A stretch of 40,492 bases of DNA from an uncultured Bacilli bacterium (lineage in GTDB: Bacteria; Bacillota_I; Bacilli_A; RF39; UBA660): positions 1 to 40,492 of the forward strand of contig CANQVR010000004.1 in NCBI GenBank assembly GCA_947627375.1, given 5' to 3'. Shown here in pieces: positions 15,743 through 24,966 of this stretch. The position numbers and the translations under genes are program-made. Every line of letters begins with the position of its first letter. Position 1 is the first letter of the stretch. The notes under the pieces are model-generated. The model had not been told where the DNA came from and did not search any database. It saw nothing but the letters and a program-made list of their open reading frames with translations.

Positions 15743-16732
15743 TTATTTTTTAAACAATCCTATAATCTTTCCACTACTTGATTTATTTTCCTCTTTTGAA
15801 TTAGAAATACCTAGTTTAGATAAAAATCCTGATAGTATATTACTATTATTTTTTCTATCATCTAATGGTGGAATATTATAGAAAAATTTAGTTTTTACTT
15901 CATATTCTAATTCAGGAATTTCTTTATTAGTTAATAAACTTTTATTCAAAATAATTCTAGAACCTTTTAATTCTTCAAAAATATTTTTATTTCTTTTGAC
16001 TAATTTATTTAACATAATAGTACTTGGTTCTACTAAATATAATACATTTCCACATAAATCATCATTTTCTGTTTCATTCATGTCTATTAGAATGACATCT
16101 GCGTCATTAAGTTTTCCAATAGTATTAGAAATTTCAGAATTATCTACTGATATCATTTTTTTACTATGAAAGACATCAAAATCATGACGATTAATTTCTA
16201 TTGCATAGACATTCATATTATATGATGTTTCTAATTCTTTTTTTAACATGTAAATTAAAGTTGTAGCACCAGCATGACTAGTAAGATTTCTTATTCCAAA
16301 AATTCTAGTTCCTGTTGCTTTAACATTCTTATTAACATTTGATGATAAATCATTTAACTGCTGAATATGTGCAACATCTTTATAAGTATTAGGAGTTTTT
16401 AATAGATATCTTACTCCTTCTAAATTTGTTGTAAAATTGTAAATTCCCATCGAAATTATTTGTGATAAATAAACTGATGAAGTTGTTTCTTTACTAGTAG
16501 GAAGAAATAATATTATTTTGTCCGCTGGTAAATTTATTAAAATTTTCTGAATGTTTTCTGTATTTTTATAATCCTTGATTGCTGTGGCATCTAGAATCAT
16601 TCTTGAAAAAAACATATTTTTAAAAATTTCTATAAACTCTTCAGCTGTATATTCTCCCTCAACACTTTTTATAATGTCAATATCTAAATCAGTTAGTAAC
16701 TCTTTTCGTTCATTTGCTACTATAACATTCAT
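15743..16732 (-). CDS. TadZ/CpaE-like ParA-family protein with degenerate P-loop
   Basis: A 329-residue soluble protein. The N-terminal 110 residues look like a receiver-type alpha/beta domain (IILFLPTS and related strands), followed by a MinD/ParA-like ATPase domain from about 140. The P-loop reads SHAGATTLIYML (about 152-163): the GATT of CpaE/TadZ is kept but the lysine of the Walker A motif is absent. A Walker B-like VILIDMNE lies at 213-220. TadZ localises Tad pili at a pole or site and often lacks full ATPase residues. It ends six bases before the consensus -35 of the next gene. Role inferred: positioning factor of the pilus/secretion complex. Confidence 0.75.
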   Translation of the reverse strand: MNVIVANERKELLTDLDIDIIKSVEGEYTAEEFIEIFKNMFFSRMILDATAIKDYKNTENIQKILINLPADKIILFLPTSKETTSSVYLSQIISMGIYNFTTNLEGVRYLLKTPNTYKDVAHIQQLNDLSSNVNKNVKATGTRIFGIRNLTSHAGATTLIYMLKKELETSYNMNVYAIEINRHDFDVFHSKKMISVDNSEISNTIGKLNDADVILIDMNETENDDLCGNVLYLVEPSTIMLNKLVKRNKNIFEELKGSRIILNKSLLTNKEIPELEYEVKTKFFYNIPPLDDRKNNSNILSGFLSKLGISNSKEENKSSSGKIIGLFKK

Positions 16733-16746
16733 AATATCACCTAGTT

Positions 16747-17262
16747 TTAATCTTCACAACTAACTATTTCTTTTGTTTGAATTAAGTTACTTTCACCTTC
16801 AATTCTAAAGAAACTCATTCCTGCCATTATTTTATTAATAACTGGAATATCAATATTTATGAAAGTAACTACCCTATAATATACTCTTTTATAACAATTT
16901 CCTTCTTTGTCTTTTTTTGAAGTTGGTGCTCCTTCATACATACATATAGCAAATCTATTTTGGGGATCTTGAGCAACATTTTTTCCTGAAACTTTACCTG
17001 CGCTTCCATCTTGATAATCGCAGACATTAGTTGCTACTCCTCCTGTTGGACCACTATATCCAACTTTATCTGCATAAGCAGACATTTCTTGATTTGCATT
17101 GTTATGAGTATGTGTTTCATATTCCTCTAATTTATTTATTATATAATCTTTAACGCGAAAAGCCTTAGTGTAATTTACCGAAAACGCTAAATATCCACTT
17201 ACTACAGCGATAAAAATTAAAATCATTTGTATGTTTACAATACCTCCAAGAGCATCACGCAT
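16747..17262 (-). CDS. TadE-like single-TM pseudopilin candidate
   Basis: A 171-residue protein starting MRDALGGIVNIQM and then a hydrophobic helix (about 10-30), a polar linker and an extracytoplasmic domain with cysteines (NVCDYQ, ICMYEG, GNCYKR, VSCED). The N-terminal Gly-Gly before a hydrophobic helix resembles a prepilin-type N-terminus, and the size fits TadE/TadF minor pilins. It sits between the Flp-like gene and tadZ. Four cysteines suggest two disulfides outside the cell. RBS AGAGGTGA precedes the ATG. The TadE label rests on position and topology. Confidence 0.6.
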   Translation of the reverse strand: MRDALGGIVNIQMILIFIAVVSGYLAFSVNYTKAFRVKDYIINKLEEYETHTHNNANQEMSAYADKVGYSGPTGGVATNVCDYQDGSAGKVSGKNVAQDPQNRFAICMYEGAPTSKKDKEGNCYKRVYYRVVTFINIDIPVINKIMAGMSFFRIEGESNLIQTKEIVSCED

Positions 17263-17290
17263 TAAAAATCACCTCTTACTAAAACTTTTC

Positions 17291-17461
17291 TTATCTTACA
17301 GTATCTAATATTATCATACCGTCTCTAGTAGATAAATTGGCCCATTGATTATTAATAGTATTTTTAACCATTGGTAAAATAAGCCAGAAAAATCCAATAA
17401 CTGCTGCGATTGCAACAATTGTAATAACTGTTAAGTTTAACTCACCTGAAGCTGCTTTCAT
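17291..17461 (-). CDS. 56-residue Flp-like candidate major pilin
   Basis: A short gene in the gap between tadC and the TadE-like gene. Its translation starts MKAASGELNLTVITIVAI, runs through one hydrophobic helix (about 10-30, with AAVIGFFWLILP), and ends in a short polar tail (NQWANLSTRDGMIILDTVR). ATG 17461 has a near-perfect AAAGGAGTGATAATC ribosome site, and a TATAAT promoter lies just upstream. Length (50-65 is usual), a single N-terminal helix, Gly at a possible prepilin cleavage point (ASG/EL) and the position among tad genes fit an Flp/class-III pilin. The expected Glu-Tyr pair is not present, so the assignment is inference. If right it is the filament subunit of the Tad half. Confidence 0.65.
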   Translation of the reverse strand: MKAASGELNLTVITIVAIAAVIGFFWLILPMVKNTINNQWANLSTRDGMIILDTVR

Positions 17462-17494
17462 ATGATTATCACTCCTTTCATAGTATCCAATATT

Positions 17495-17523
17495 ATTATA
17501 TCAAATTAAAATTTATAATACAA
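17495..17523 (-). promoter_or_regulatory. Extended -10 promoter for the Flp-like gene
   Basis: A perfect TATAAT (17495-17500) with the TGn extension (TGATATAAT), 17 bases from TTGTAT (17518-17523; weak -35, 3/6). It lies between the tadC stop codon and the 56-residue gene. Confidence 0.6.
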
Positions 17524-17538
17524 TATTATTTTTTTAAT

Positions 17539-18321
17539 TTACATTGCAAACATGCCCATCATTGCTATAAGAACTAAAACCATAACTCCTCCACCAGTCA
17601 TTACTAACATGATCATAGTTTGATTTTCCATATGGTTTAATCTTTCTTTATATTTTATTTCACGAGCTTTATTTTGTAAGTTTGAAACAGTTCTGGAAAA
17701 CATCATTAGACTTTCATGTTTTCTTTCTTGAGAACCAATTCCAAGACGATACAAAAGTCTCATCATTCTCATAGAATCTCTAACTGGATAAAGATTAGCA
17801 AAATCCATATAAGGATTAATACTAGAATCACCAGCATTAACTTTTTCTATCAATTGTCTTAATCCAGGTTTAAAAATATCTGGTGCATCATCTAATGATT
17901 TACCAATAGCAACAGGTACAGTGTAATGTTGTATTAAAATTTCTAAGCTCTTTAAATAGTATGGCAACATTACATCTATATCATGCAAATGTTTTTTATA
18001 ATATGATTTTAATTGACTATAAGGCATTTTAAATATATAGTATGTAACTCCTAAAGTTATACAAATATTTAAAATAGATAAATTATTTAAAAACAATACT
18101 AGGAAACAACATCCACCAAGTATGGCATAAGTTATTCTTCTTCTATATAGAATATCTACATCAACGTCATCTCCATATTTAGCATATACTAAGAAAGTAT
18201 AATCCTCTTCTCTTAACATATTAAAATACTTTTCATTATCAGCAATAAATTTCTTCTTATCTATAACATTTGTATATACTAATAAGAAAATCATTATAAA
18301 TCCAAAAATTAATATTTCCAT
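17539..18321 (-). CDS. TadC-like pilus platform protein
   Basis: A 260-residue membrane protein of the T2SSF/TadC type. TM at 1-20, two helices about 68-102, a cytoplasmic helical domain (LKSYYKKHLHDIDVMLPYYLKSLEILIQHY ... DAPDIFKPGLRQLIEKV ... MRMMRLLYRLGIGSQERKHESLM), and a C-terminal TM pair (about 236-260). Pairs of such proteins form the inner-membrane platform on which the CpaF ATPase acts. Its start overlaps the tadB stop by one base (TAATG). Assignment rests on topology, the domain pattern and the place after cpaF and tadB. Confidence 0.8.
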   Translation of the reverse strand: MEILIFGFIMIFLLVYTNVIDKKKFIADNEKYFNMLREEDYTFLVYAKYGDDVDVDILYRRRITYAILGGCCFLVLFLNNLSILNICITLGVTYYIFKMPYSQLKSYYKKHLHDIDVMLPYYLKSLEILIQHYTVPVAIGKSLDDAPDIFKPGLRQLIEKVNAGDSSINPYMDFANLYPVRDSMRMMRLLYRLGIGSQERKHESLMMFSRTVSNLQNKAREIKYKERLNHMENQTMIMLVMTGGGVMVLVLIAMMGMFAM

Positions 18322-19217
18322 TATTCAGCACCTACATTCTCGTTATAATATTTTTCACCTTTAAGGAGAAAATAACTATTCGATAAAATTGTAAAATGAA
18401 GTAATGCTTGAACATACCATTTTTCTAATAAATTTATGTAACTATCAGTTCCTACTAAATACTGGACTGTCATAACTAAGATATAAAGCATCAGTCCAAA
18501 CTGTAAGAATTGTTTATGGAAACTTGCTCTATCAATTCGATCACGATATACACTTTCAACAAGCATATCGATATCTTGTTGCATATTTTCCAAACTGTCA
18601 GCAGAGTTTCTCGCACCTTCATTTGTAATTTGTAAAAATAATTGATGCATATTTTTGACAATATAATATGGATATAAATTATTCATGTAATCTAAAGATT
18701 CATCTATCGTACCATTTTGATAAGCAAGTTCTATCATATGACTTACATCTCTTTTTACGGGATCTTCAAGTGTTCCAGAATTTCTTACTCCTTCTAAGGC
18801 TTTAACAAAAGATTGGGTTGTAGCAAATTCCATAATAGTATTAGTTGTATAAACTTGTACTTGCTCGAAAAGAAATTCACTATAGATTCTTTTACATCTT
18901 AGAAAAGAAAGATATGGTATAAACATAATGACAATTATTACATAAATAACACTGACAATTAGATTGTAAAAATAAACCCAAGATACTATTGCTGTGAATG
19001 CAGAAAATATTAGTACTTGAATAGTATATTGTCTAAATGTATACTCTTGTCCTAATTGTTTAGTTTTTTCTCTTACAACTTGAAACGAATAAGGAGCAAA
19101 TCGATTGAATAATACTTGAGTTTGTTCTACAAAATATTTTGAAACATTTTGTCCTCGATAATTTCTATATATTAACCAAAAGCCACCTATCATTAATAGT
19201 ATAATTAATTCTATCAT
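18321..19217 (-). CDS. TadB-like pilus platform protein
   Basis: A 298-residue polytopic protein: N-terminal TM (1-18), a helix pair about 70-106, a cytoplasmic helical domain with AYQNGTIDESLDYMNNLYPYYIV and NMQQDIDMLVESVYRDRIDR, then two C-terminal TM helices (about 244-262 and 274-292). This is the T2SSF-domain layout of TadB. The gene lies 15 bases after the CpaF/TadA ATPase gene and is coupled by a one-base overlap to tadC, as in classical tad operons. Confidence 0.8.
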   Translation of the reverse strand: MIELIILLMIGGFWLIYRNYRGQNVSKYFVEQTQVLFNRFAPYSFQVVREKTKQLGQEYTFRQYTIQVLIFSAFTAIVSWVYFYNLIVSVIYVIIVIMFIPYLSFLRCKRIYSEFLFEQVQVYTTNTIMEFATTQSFVKALEGVRNSGTLEDPVKRDVSHMIELAYQNGTIDESLDYMNNLYPYYIVKNMHQLFLQITNEGARNSADSLENMQQDIDMLVESVYRDRIDRASFHKQFLQFGLMLYILVMTVQYLVGTDSYINLLEKWYVQALLHFTILSNSYFLLKGEKYYNENVGAE

Positions 19218-19232
19218 AATATTTCCTCCTAA

Positions 19233-20546
19233 CTACCCTTGTACATTTGCTACGTTTGACCCTGGTGTATTAACAACTTGTGGTTGTTGTATACTTTGCG
19301 ATGGTATAACTGGAGTTGTGGGTACAGCTTTTATGGTTGGTATTTTATTTTGTCCTGTGTTTGTATTTTGATTGTTTGCAACAGAAGTTTGAGTTGGTGT
19401 TGAAGTCGTTTGTGGTTTAGGAGTTGGAGTATTTTCTTTTGAATTATTTCCAACACTTTTTAAAACACTATCTTGTTCTATTTCCTTATCACTCATATGA
19501 CCAGCAATACTTTCAATATCAACGTTTTGATTTGCAAGATACTCCATTAAATGTTGACTAGGCCTTCTTTGAACTGGAGCTTTACCTAAAATCTTTTGGT
19601 AAATAACTCTAGTTTGAGGCTCATTATTATCATCAACATAGAATTCTGTAACTTCATCTACTTCACGATGGAATTTACCATATTCTTTACTATAGAATGC
19701 TTTTATATGAACACCTATTTGAATATATCTATAAATAGTATTCAAGAATTGATCTACTTCAATATCACTTTCAAGCAAACTATAAAGACGATATGGAATA
19801 GACGCTGCTTTATCAGCATGAATTGTCGATAAAATATTATGTCCAGATGATATTGAATTTCGTACAGCTGTAACAGCTTCAGCACTACGAACTTCTGATA
19901 ATAAAATCCATTTTGGATTTTGTCTCATGCAAGTAACTAAAACGTCTGAATAGGAAGCAATATTATTAGTCTTCATTGCTACAATATCTCTTTGAGGAAA
20001 TATTCTATCTAAGTGAAGTTCTAGTGTATCTTCGATGGTAATAACTTTTTCGTTAACTTTTGTATGACTAGCTAAGTATTTTACAAACTCAGTTTTACCT
20101 GAACCAGTCTCTCCTGCAACGATAATATTGCAATGCCCTTCAACACATTTTATTAAAATATCATGAATATCAGCGGTGAAATAATCTTCTTGTAATAATT
20201 TTTCTTTCTCTAAACGAATTTTAGCGGGAGTTTTACGAATAACACATGCAATACCATTAGTTGCAATAGATTGATGAACAAAGTTAAGACGTAGTTCAGC
20301 ACTTTCTGCATCTAGGAATGGTTTTGCATTGTTAAAAGTAGTTCCCATTACATTAGAACACTGAAAAGCAAGTTTCTCCATAAAGTCGGAACTTGCTCCA
20401 GGTACTTCTACTCTAAGAGATCCCTGGTTTAAAGAACGAACCCAGATTTGGCCACCATTACAAAATGAAATATCGGTAATATCATCGTTATCTAGTAATG
20501 GCTTTAAAGGTCCAAAATCTAATTTGTCAAAAATATTCTCGTTCAT
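19233..20546 (-). CDS. CpaF/TadA (VirB11-family) secretion ATPase
   Basis: A 437-residue hexameric ATPase that powers pilus assembly. N-terminal domain (1-110) with DITDISFCNGGQIWV, then the RecA-like core: Walker A GETGSGKT (145-152), Asp box ITIEDTLEL, Walker B WILLSEVRS (about 213-221), and His box SGHNILSTIHAD (about 234-245), all hallmark residues of the CpaF/VirB11 family. The last 80-100 residues are an unusual Pro/Thr/Gln/Asn-rich, probably disordered tail that CpaF proteins normally lack. CpaF and VirB11 are one superfamily, and monoderm T4SS generally have no VirB11, so this protein may serve both the Tad and T4SS halves. Family is certain; double service is a hypothesis. Confidence 0.93.
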   Translation of the reverse strand: MNENIFDKLDFGPLKPLLDNDDITDISFCNGGQIWVRSLNQGSLRVEVPGASSDFMEKLAFQCSNVMGTTFNNAKPFLDAESAELRLNFVHQSIATNGIACVIRKTPAKIRLEKEKLLQEDYFTADIHDILIKCVEGHCNIIVAGETGSGKTEFVKYLASHTKVNEKVITIEDTLELHLDRIFPQRDIVAMKTNNIASYSDVLVTCMRQNPKWILLSEVRSAEAVTAVRNSISSGHNILSTIHADKAASIPYRLYSLLESDIEVDQFLNTIYRYIQIGVHIKAFYSKEYGKFHREVDEVTEFYVDDNNEPQTRVIYQKILGKAPVQRRPSQHLMEYLANQNVDIESIAGHMSDKEIEQDSVLKSVGNNSKENTPTPKPQTTSTPTQTSVANNQNTNTGQNKIPTIKAVPTTPVIPSQSIQQPQVVNTPGSNVANVQG

Positions 20547-20589
20547 TTAAACCACATCCCTTTTCTTATTATTCTCTTTTTATCTTTTT

Positions 20590-21396
20590 TTATTTATCCT
20601 CAGTCCATACAGTAACTTGATTTATAAAGTTTTCAAGATCTTCGTTTGTAACATTTACATCACCAGGATTATTCTTTAAGCTTTCATTTGTTGGAACAAT
20701 AACAATTTCACTGTTATAAGTTCCTAAATATGAAGCTTTTTTAAGTAATACATAATACTCTTGTGGTAATGCAAAGATTATCATAGATGGTGTTGTCTTT
20801 TCATCAAGATTAGCAAATACAGAATTACCATCTGAATCTTTTACTGCTAGAACCTTAACATTTTCCATTAATTTTCCATACATAATTTGATCACTAACTG
20901 CTGTTGTTGTTCCTTCAGGTTCTTTCTTAGTAATTCTTAAATATATATCTATATAATTATCAGGATAAATTGAATTACCATAAGTAGTTTCAGTATTAAC
21001 ATTTAAATTATATAGAACATATCCTTTTGGATAATCTAGAATTATACTAGCAGGTAATTGTTCTTTTTCAACTACACTTCTAGAATAGAATAAACTTCCT
21101 TCAGGAATTACACTATCAGCACTAGTGTATTTATCAATTACTTCTGATGCGCTAGTAATTACATCACCTTCTAGCATTGCTGGTGGAACTTGTCTAGTTC
21201 CAACCATACTTTCAGTAATTTGAATACCAGGTGAAATAGTTTCTCTTGCATAAGGAACCTCTACTGGATTAATAGCCTGACTTACTCTAGCATTATATCC
21301 AAAATATAATACTAGAATAGCAACTACTACACAAACTACTGTAACTGTGTTTTTATTAGCCAAAAATTTTTTAAATCCCATTGTTATATTATTCAT
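20590..21396 (-). CDS. CpaB/RcpC-like SAF-domain protein
   Basis: A 268-residue protein with an N-terminal TM (about 17-35) and an SAF domain (about 45-110: VPYARETISPGIQITESMV ... ASEVIDKYTSADSVIPEGSLFYSRSV), then an RcpC-type C-terminal beta domain (YPDNYIDIYLRI, VKVLAVKDSDG, IIFALPQEYYVLLKKA, and IVIVPT). CpaB/RcpC proteins accompany Tad pili in both diderms and monoderms and are thought to act outside the membrane near wall glycan. It lies directly upstream of the CpaF gene. The LPQEYYVLLKKA helix is a standard RcpC feature. Confidence 0.85.
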   Translation of the reverse strand: MNNITMGFKKFLANKNTVTVVCVVVAILVLYFGYNARVSQAINPVEVPYARETISPGIQITESMVGTRQVPPAMLEGDVITSASEVIDKYTSADSVIPEGSLFYSRSVVEKEQLPASIILDYPKGYVLYNLNVNTETTYGNSIYPDNYIDIYLRITKKEPEGTTTAVSDQIMYGKLMENVKVLAVKDSDGNSVFANLDEKTTPSMIIFALPQEYYVLLKKASYLGTYNSEIVIVPTNESLKNNPGDVNVTNEDLENFINQVTVWTEDK

Positions 21397-21414
21397 TTTT
21401 TATACCCCTTTTCT

Positions 21415-21924
21415 TTAACTTACTGTGTATCCTGTAAAACATGATTTATCACGATCTGTATCTTCTGCTATTCCACACGTTTTATTCCAGTTAGTAACTA
21501 TTTGATCAGTTTTATTATTGGTTGTTAGAATCATAGTTAATTTAGTATCAATATCTAAATTATCGTTATCAGTTCCTTTGCTTGTTGGAAATCTATACAT
21601 AGTACTAGAATCGATTTTAACTGAAACTTTTGGTGGTGTTTCGTTTAAATCATAAAATCCTATCTTGTATTCTCTTGATTTATCAACGTTTTTTGAAAAA
21701 CGTCTTAAGAAACTTTCAACAAATTTTTCCTTATCCATCCTAACTTGACCAGTTATTCTGAAAAATTGTTCATCTACAGCATCTATCATAGAAGATTGTG
21801 TGGTTTCTTTTAATAAATAGTAGTCTAGTTCACTTCCGCTTGAATAGCTCTGAATAACATTAATGACAAACAGAGCTATTAAGCTAAGGAAGATGATACC
21901 AACTGTTAACATACCTTTACTCAC
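21415..21924 (-). CDS. Single-TM pseudopilin-like protein
   Basis: A 169-residue protein starting MSKGMLTVGIIFLSLIALFVINVIQSY, a short N-terminal segment with Gly before a hydrophobic helix, then an extracytoplasmic domain (YYLLKETTQSSMIDAVDEQFF ... KVSVKIDSSTMYRFP) with two cysteines near the end (KTCGIA, KSCFTG). Size and layout are those of minor pilins (TadE/TadF or DUF-type partners). It lies between the large Cys-rich protein and cpaB. The residues EQFF-x-I after the helix resemble TadE-like proteins in Firmicutes, but I cannot name the family with confidence. Confidence 0.6.
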   Translation of the reverse strand: MSKGMLTVGIIFLSLIALFVINVIQSYSSGSELDYYLLKETTQSSMIDAVDEQFFRITGQVRMDKEKFVESFLRRFSKNVDKSREYKIGFYDLNETPPKVSVKIDSSTMYRFPTSKGTDNDNLDIDTKLTMILTTNNKTDQIVTNWNKTCGIAEDTDRDKSCFTGYTVS

Positions 21925-21951
21925 AAATGGTTCCTCCTTTTTTTCTTAATT

Positions 21952-24900
21952 TTATTTATTTTCTTTCTTTTTAGCTGCAGCTACTGCATCTATTCTAGAT
22001 TTTAGAGCGGCAACTTCAGGAGAATAATAGCTAGCAAATGTTTCACAACTTGATCCACCTGGAGCTATATTATTACATTTTAATCCACCTTTAGATGGTG
22101 CTTTTTTATAAGTAATAGGACCTCCTCTAAATAATCCACTTTCGTATGCACGTAGTATATAATTTGTGTTTTTAGCAAAGATTTCTGAACCATTACTAAA
22201 TCTTTCGTAATTACCATATTTACCATCATCACTATCAACTATTGCTTTCATATCATTTCCAGTTAATACGAATTGATAATCTAGTTGATCCTCATTTTCG
22301 AAAATAGTATCTTCTCTTTCTTCAACTGCTTTCTTATAAGCTTCAGGTGCAATTTCATAACCTTCAATATCTAACTTACTAGCTTCATCACTCCAGTTGA
22401 ATGCTTCTTCTTGTTCTCCATCAGCATCTTTATCTGGTAATAAATCTGCTGTTGATGCAGCTTTAATTCTAACGTTATTAGAAGATGTAATTTCATCATC
22501 ATCATCAGATGTTGTAGCTTCACAGTTAGGATCGTTTGAATCACATTCAGGTTCATCACCACTATGATTATAGACTCCATAGAAACATTCCATATTTAAA
22601 TTCCAGCCATAATTACCAAAGTTTGTACTCTTAGCCCAAATGTTATAATCATCAGGTTGCATATCTTTTAAGTTTTCACGACCAACTTTATCATCAGTTA
22701 TATTTTTGTTATATTCTTTCCACCAATCTACATTAACTTCATCTTCTTCATCAGATATACAATATAAATTGTATCCACCTTCATAAGAATCTTCATTACC
22801 TGATGTTGGTGGTGTGTTTCTAACTTTTCCGTTTTTATAGTTATACCAACTACCTGGGAATGTCCATCTAGTATAATGATGCCATTTTCCATATTCAGAA
22901 TCTCCACAATAACATAATCCACCAGTACCATCTACTAATGTATCTTTAGTATTTCCTGAATCTCTACTTAAAATTATTTTGGCTCCATCTGAACTACAAG
23001 TTCCACTTGATGATGAATCAGCTTTTTCATTAACTGTAGTATTATGTGCTTCCCAACTTTCATCTTGCTTTTTAGTTCCAATTGTAAATGTTGATGTCTT
23101 AGAATCTGTTGTTCTACATTTAGCTTCAGCACTACATTCTGCTAGAGCTTGATTATATTTTTGTACATTTGCATCGTATTCCTCTTGTAACTCTTCTGCT
23201 GAACGTATACTACCTGCTTCACAACCAATCCATACACAAGTATTAGTACATCCACTTGTGTCCATATCTCTCCAATGTACACTAAATCCATATCCACCGT
23301 TACTAGGATTATTTCTATTACTAGGAGATGCTGATGGTCCGTATAATCCCCAAGGTCCTCCATTACCATTAGTATTCATAGCATCATGACTTAAAGTTCT
23401 TTCAGTATCTACAATTAAATACCAAGGTGCATAGAATGCCCAATAACAATCACTAGAGAAATAAGGTTCAAGTATCCTATATTTAATTTGTCCATTATCC
23501 ATGTAATAAGAACCTGTAACTGTATTTTGAGCCCAATCTCTTAGCTCTTGAACACTTGGATGTGGACCAGGACATTGTACATTATTGGCCATTTTTTTAG
23601 CTAAAATATTTTCAGCATAATCATTTAAAGTAACTTTAGTTTTTGTAGCTTTTGTAGTTTCTTTTGTTGTTTTACTCTTAGAATCAGATTTATCTTCATC
23701 TTCATATGTTTTTTTATAACATTTATCTACACAAGAATCTGAATATTTTCCGCCATCACATTTATTTACACACATATCAAAGTCTTCATTAGGACCAGCA
23801 TAATTATGTAGTGCATAATTGTTACAATGTGGAACTGGTGTACAAGATTTTTGCATTTGTGGTGCTGAATTTTCTTTAACTTCTGAATCACAAATTGTTT
23901 TAGATATAACTTGTACTGAGTAACTAAAGCATGCCCCACCTTTTACTGCTTGAGGTGGATCAAAGTTTACTTTTAAATATTCAGTACATGTAACCGTACA
24001 TACTGGAACATCTGGTTGTGGTTTTTTATTATAAACTGGTGTGTATGTTACATCATGAACTTCTGTATGTTTATATAAATATAAGTTTGGTTTTCCATTA
24101 GTACTTTCTGTAGTGTTATTCATACGTAAACCATTAATTTCTTTACTTTCTAATAAATTAGGATTTAAATAAACTGAATTTGATTTACATTGTAATGCAT
24201 TACCACCATTAACATTTTTTGTATCTTTAACTTCTTCATAATCAGAAAGATTACCTAACTCTTCTATATCAGAATCATGTTTAACTTTCTCATTAGGATC
24301 AACATATGATGCTTCAAAAGCGGTTTCAAATGTCTTCATACTCTTTAGAAGAACATCTTCTGGAAGTCTATTAGAAACAACACTTTGACAATAATTGAAG
24401 TTCCTTTTTCTATTAGTAAACTCTTGCTTTTTAGCTTCATCCATAGAATCTAAATTAGAATTTAATGTACGATTCTTATCAACTTTAATTTTTTCACCAT
24501 TAATCCATCTATTACAAAGATCAATATGTGGATTAGGTAAATCTCCAGTAATAGAAGGTGCTTGTGTTTCATATTGTACAACACATCTATTATTACCAGT
24601 TTTACGAGTTACAGTATATCTAATTTCTATTTTAGAATTTTTTTCACCATAACTATATACAAATTTATCATTGGCTTTTAAAATTTGTTCAGGTTCATCT
24701 GGTAATGTTTGCCCATTTACTGTTTTACTAACAACAACAGTTAAATCCTCACTTGAATTATTAACTAAAGTTGTAGTACGATTTTCAGGATCGTCTTGTT
24801 GCGAAAGATTTCTATACACAAAAGATTCACACGTATCCTGATCATTTTGTGTGCTATTTGTTTTTGCAAACACTTTATTGGTTACTTTAGTATTAAATGC

Positions 24901-24966
24901 CAATACGCTAAAGAAACCTGCAATTATAATCGCTATAATAGCCAACCCAATATTACGCTTTTTCAT
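21952..24966 (-). CDS. Large secreted cysteine-rich protein, candidate pilus adhesin or cap
   Basis: About 1004 residues: a basic start, one hydrophobic helix (signal peptide or anchor, about 6-27), and a long extracytoplasmic region with about 31 cysteines. Cysteine clusters are DMCVNKCDGGKYSDSCVDKC, TSGCTNTCVWIGC, and GLCYCG. A Ser/Lys/Thr linker sits near 430 and an acidic loop (DKDADGEQEE) near 860. The C-terminus (AAAKKKENK) has no sortase signal or second TM. I could not recognise a domain family. I start at ATG 24966: AGGAG abuts the earlier ATG at 24975 with no spacing but is nine bases from this one. It overlaps the sortase gene's end and precedes the pseudopilin and cpaB genes, so a role as surface-exposed tip or adhesin is likely but unproven. 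Confidence 0.75.
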   Translation of the reverse strand: MKKRNIGLAIIAIIIAGFFSVLAFNTKVTNKVFAKTNSTQNDQDTCESFVYRNLSQQDDPENRTTTLVNNSSEDLTVVVSKTVNGQTLPDEPEQILKANDKFVYSYGEKNSKIEIRYTVTRKTGNNRCVVQYETQAPSITGDLPNPHIDLCNRWINGEKIKVDKNRTLNSNLDSMDEAKKQEFTNRKRNFNYCQSVVSNRLPEDVLLKSMKTFETAFEASYVDPNEKVKHDSDIEELGNLSDYEEVKDTKNVNGGNALQCKSNSVYLNPNLLESKEINGLRMNNTTESTNGKPNLYLYKHTEVHDVTYTPVYNKKPQPDVPVCTVTCTEYLKVNFDPPQAVKGGACFSYSVQVISKTICDSEVKENSAPQMQKSCTPVPHCNNYALHNYAGPNEDFDMCVNKCDGGKYSDSCVDKCYKKTYEDEDKSDSKSKTTKETTKATKTKVTLNDYAENILAKKMANNVQCPGPHPSVQELRDWAQNTVTGSYYMDNGQIKYRILEPYFSSDCYWAFYAPWYLIVDTERTLSHDAMNTNGNGGPWGLYGPSASPSNRNNPSNGGYGFSVHWRDMDTSGCTNTCVWIGCEAGSIRSAEELQEEYDANVQKYNQALAECSAEAKCRTTDSKTSTFTIGTKKQDESWEAHNTTVNEKADSSSSGTCSSDGAKIILSRDSGNTKDTLVDGTGGLCYCGDSEYGKWHHYTRWTFPGSWYNYKNGKVRNTPPTSGNEDSYEGGYNLYCISDEEDEVNVDWWKEYNKNITDDKVGRENLKDMQPDDYNIWAKSTNFGNYGWNLNMECFYGVYNHSGDEPECDSNDPNCEATTSDDDDEITSSNNVRIKAASTADLLPDKDADGEQEEAFNWSDEASKLDIEGYEIAPEAYKKAVEEREDTIFENEDQLDYQFVLTGNDMKAIVDSDDGKYGNYERFSNGSEIFAKNTNYILRAYESGLFRGGPITYKKAPSKGGLKCNNIAPGGSSCETFASYYSPEVAALKSRIDAVAAAKKKENK

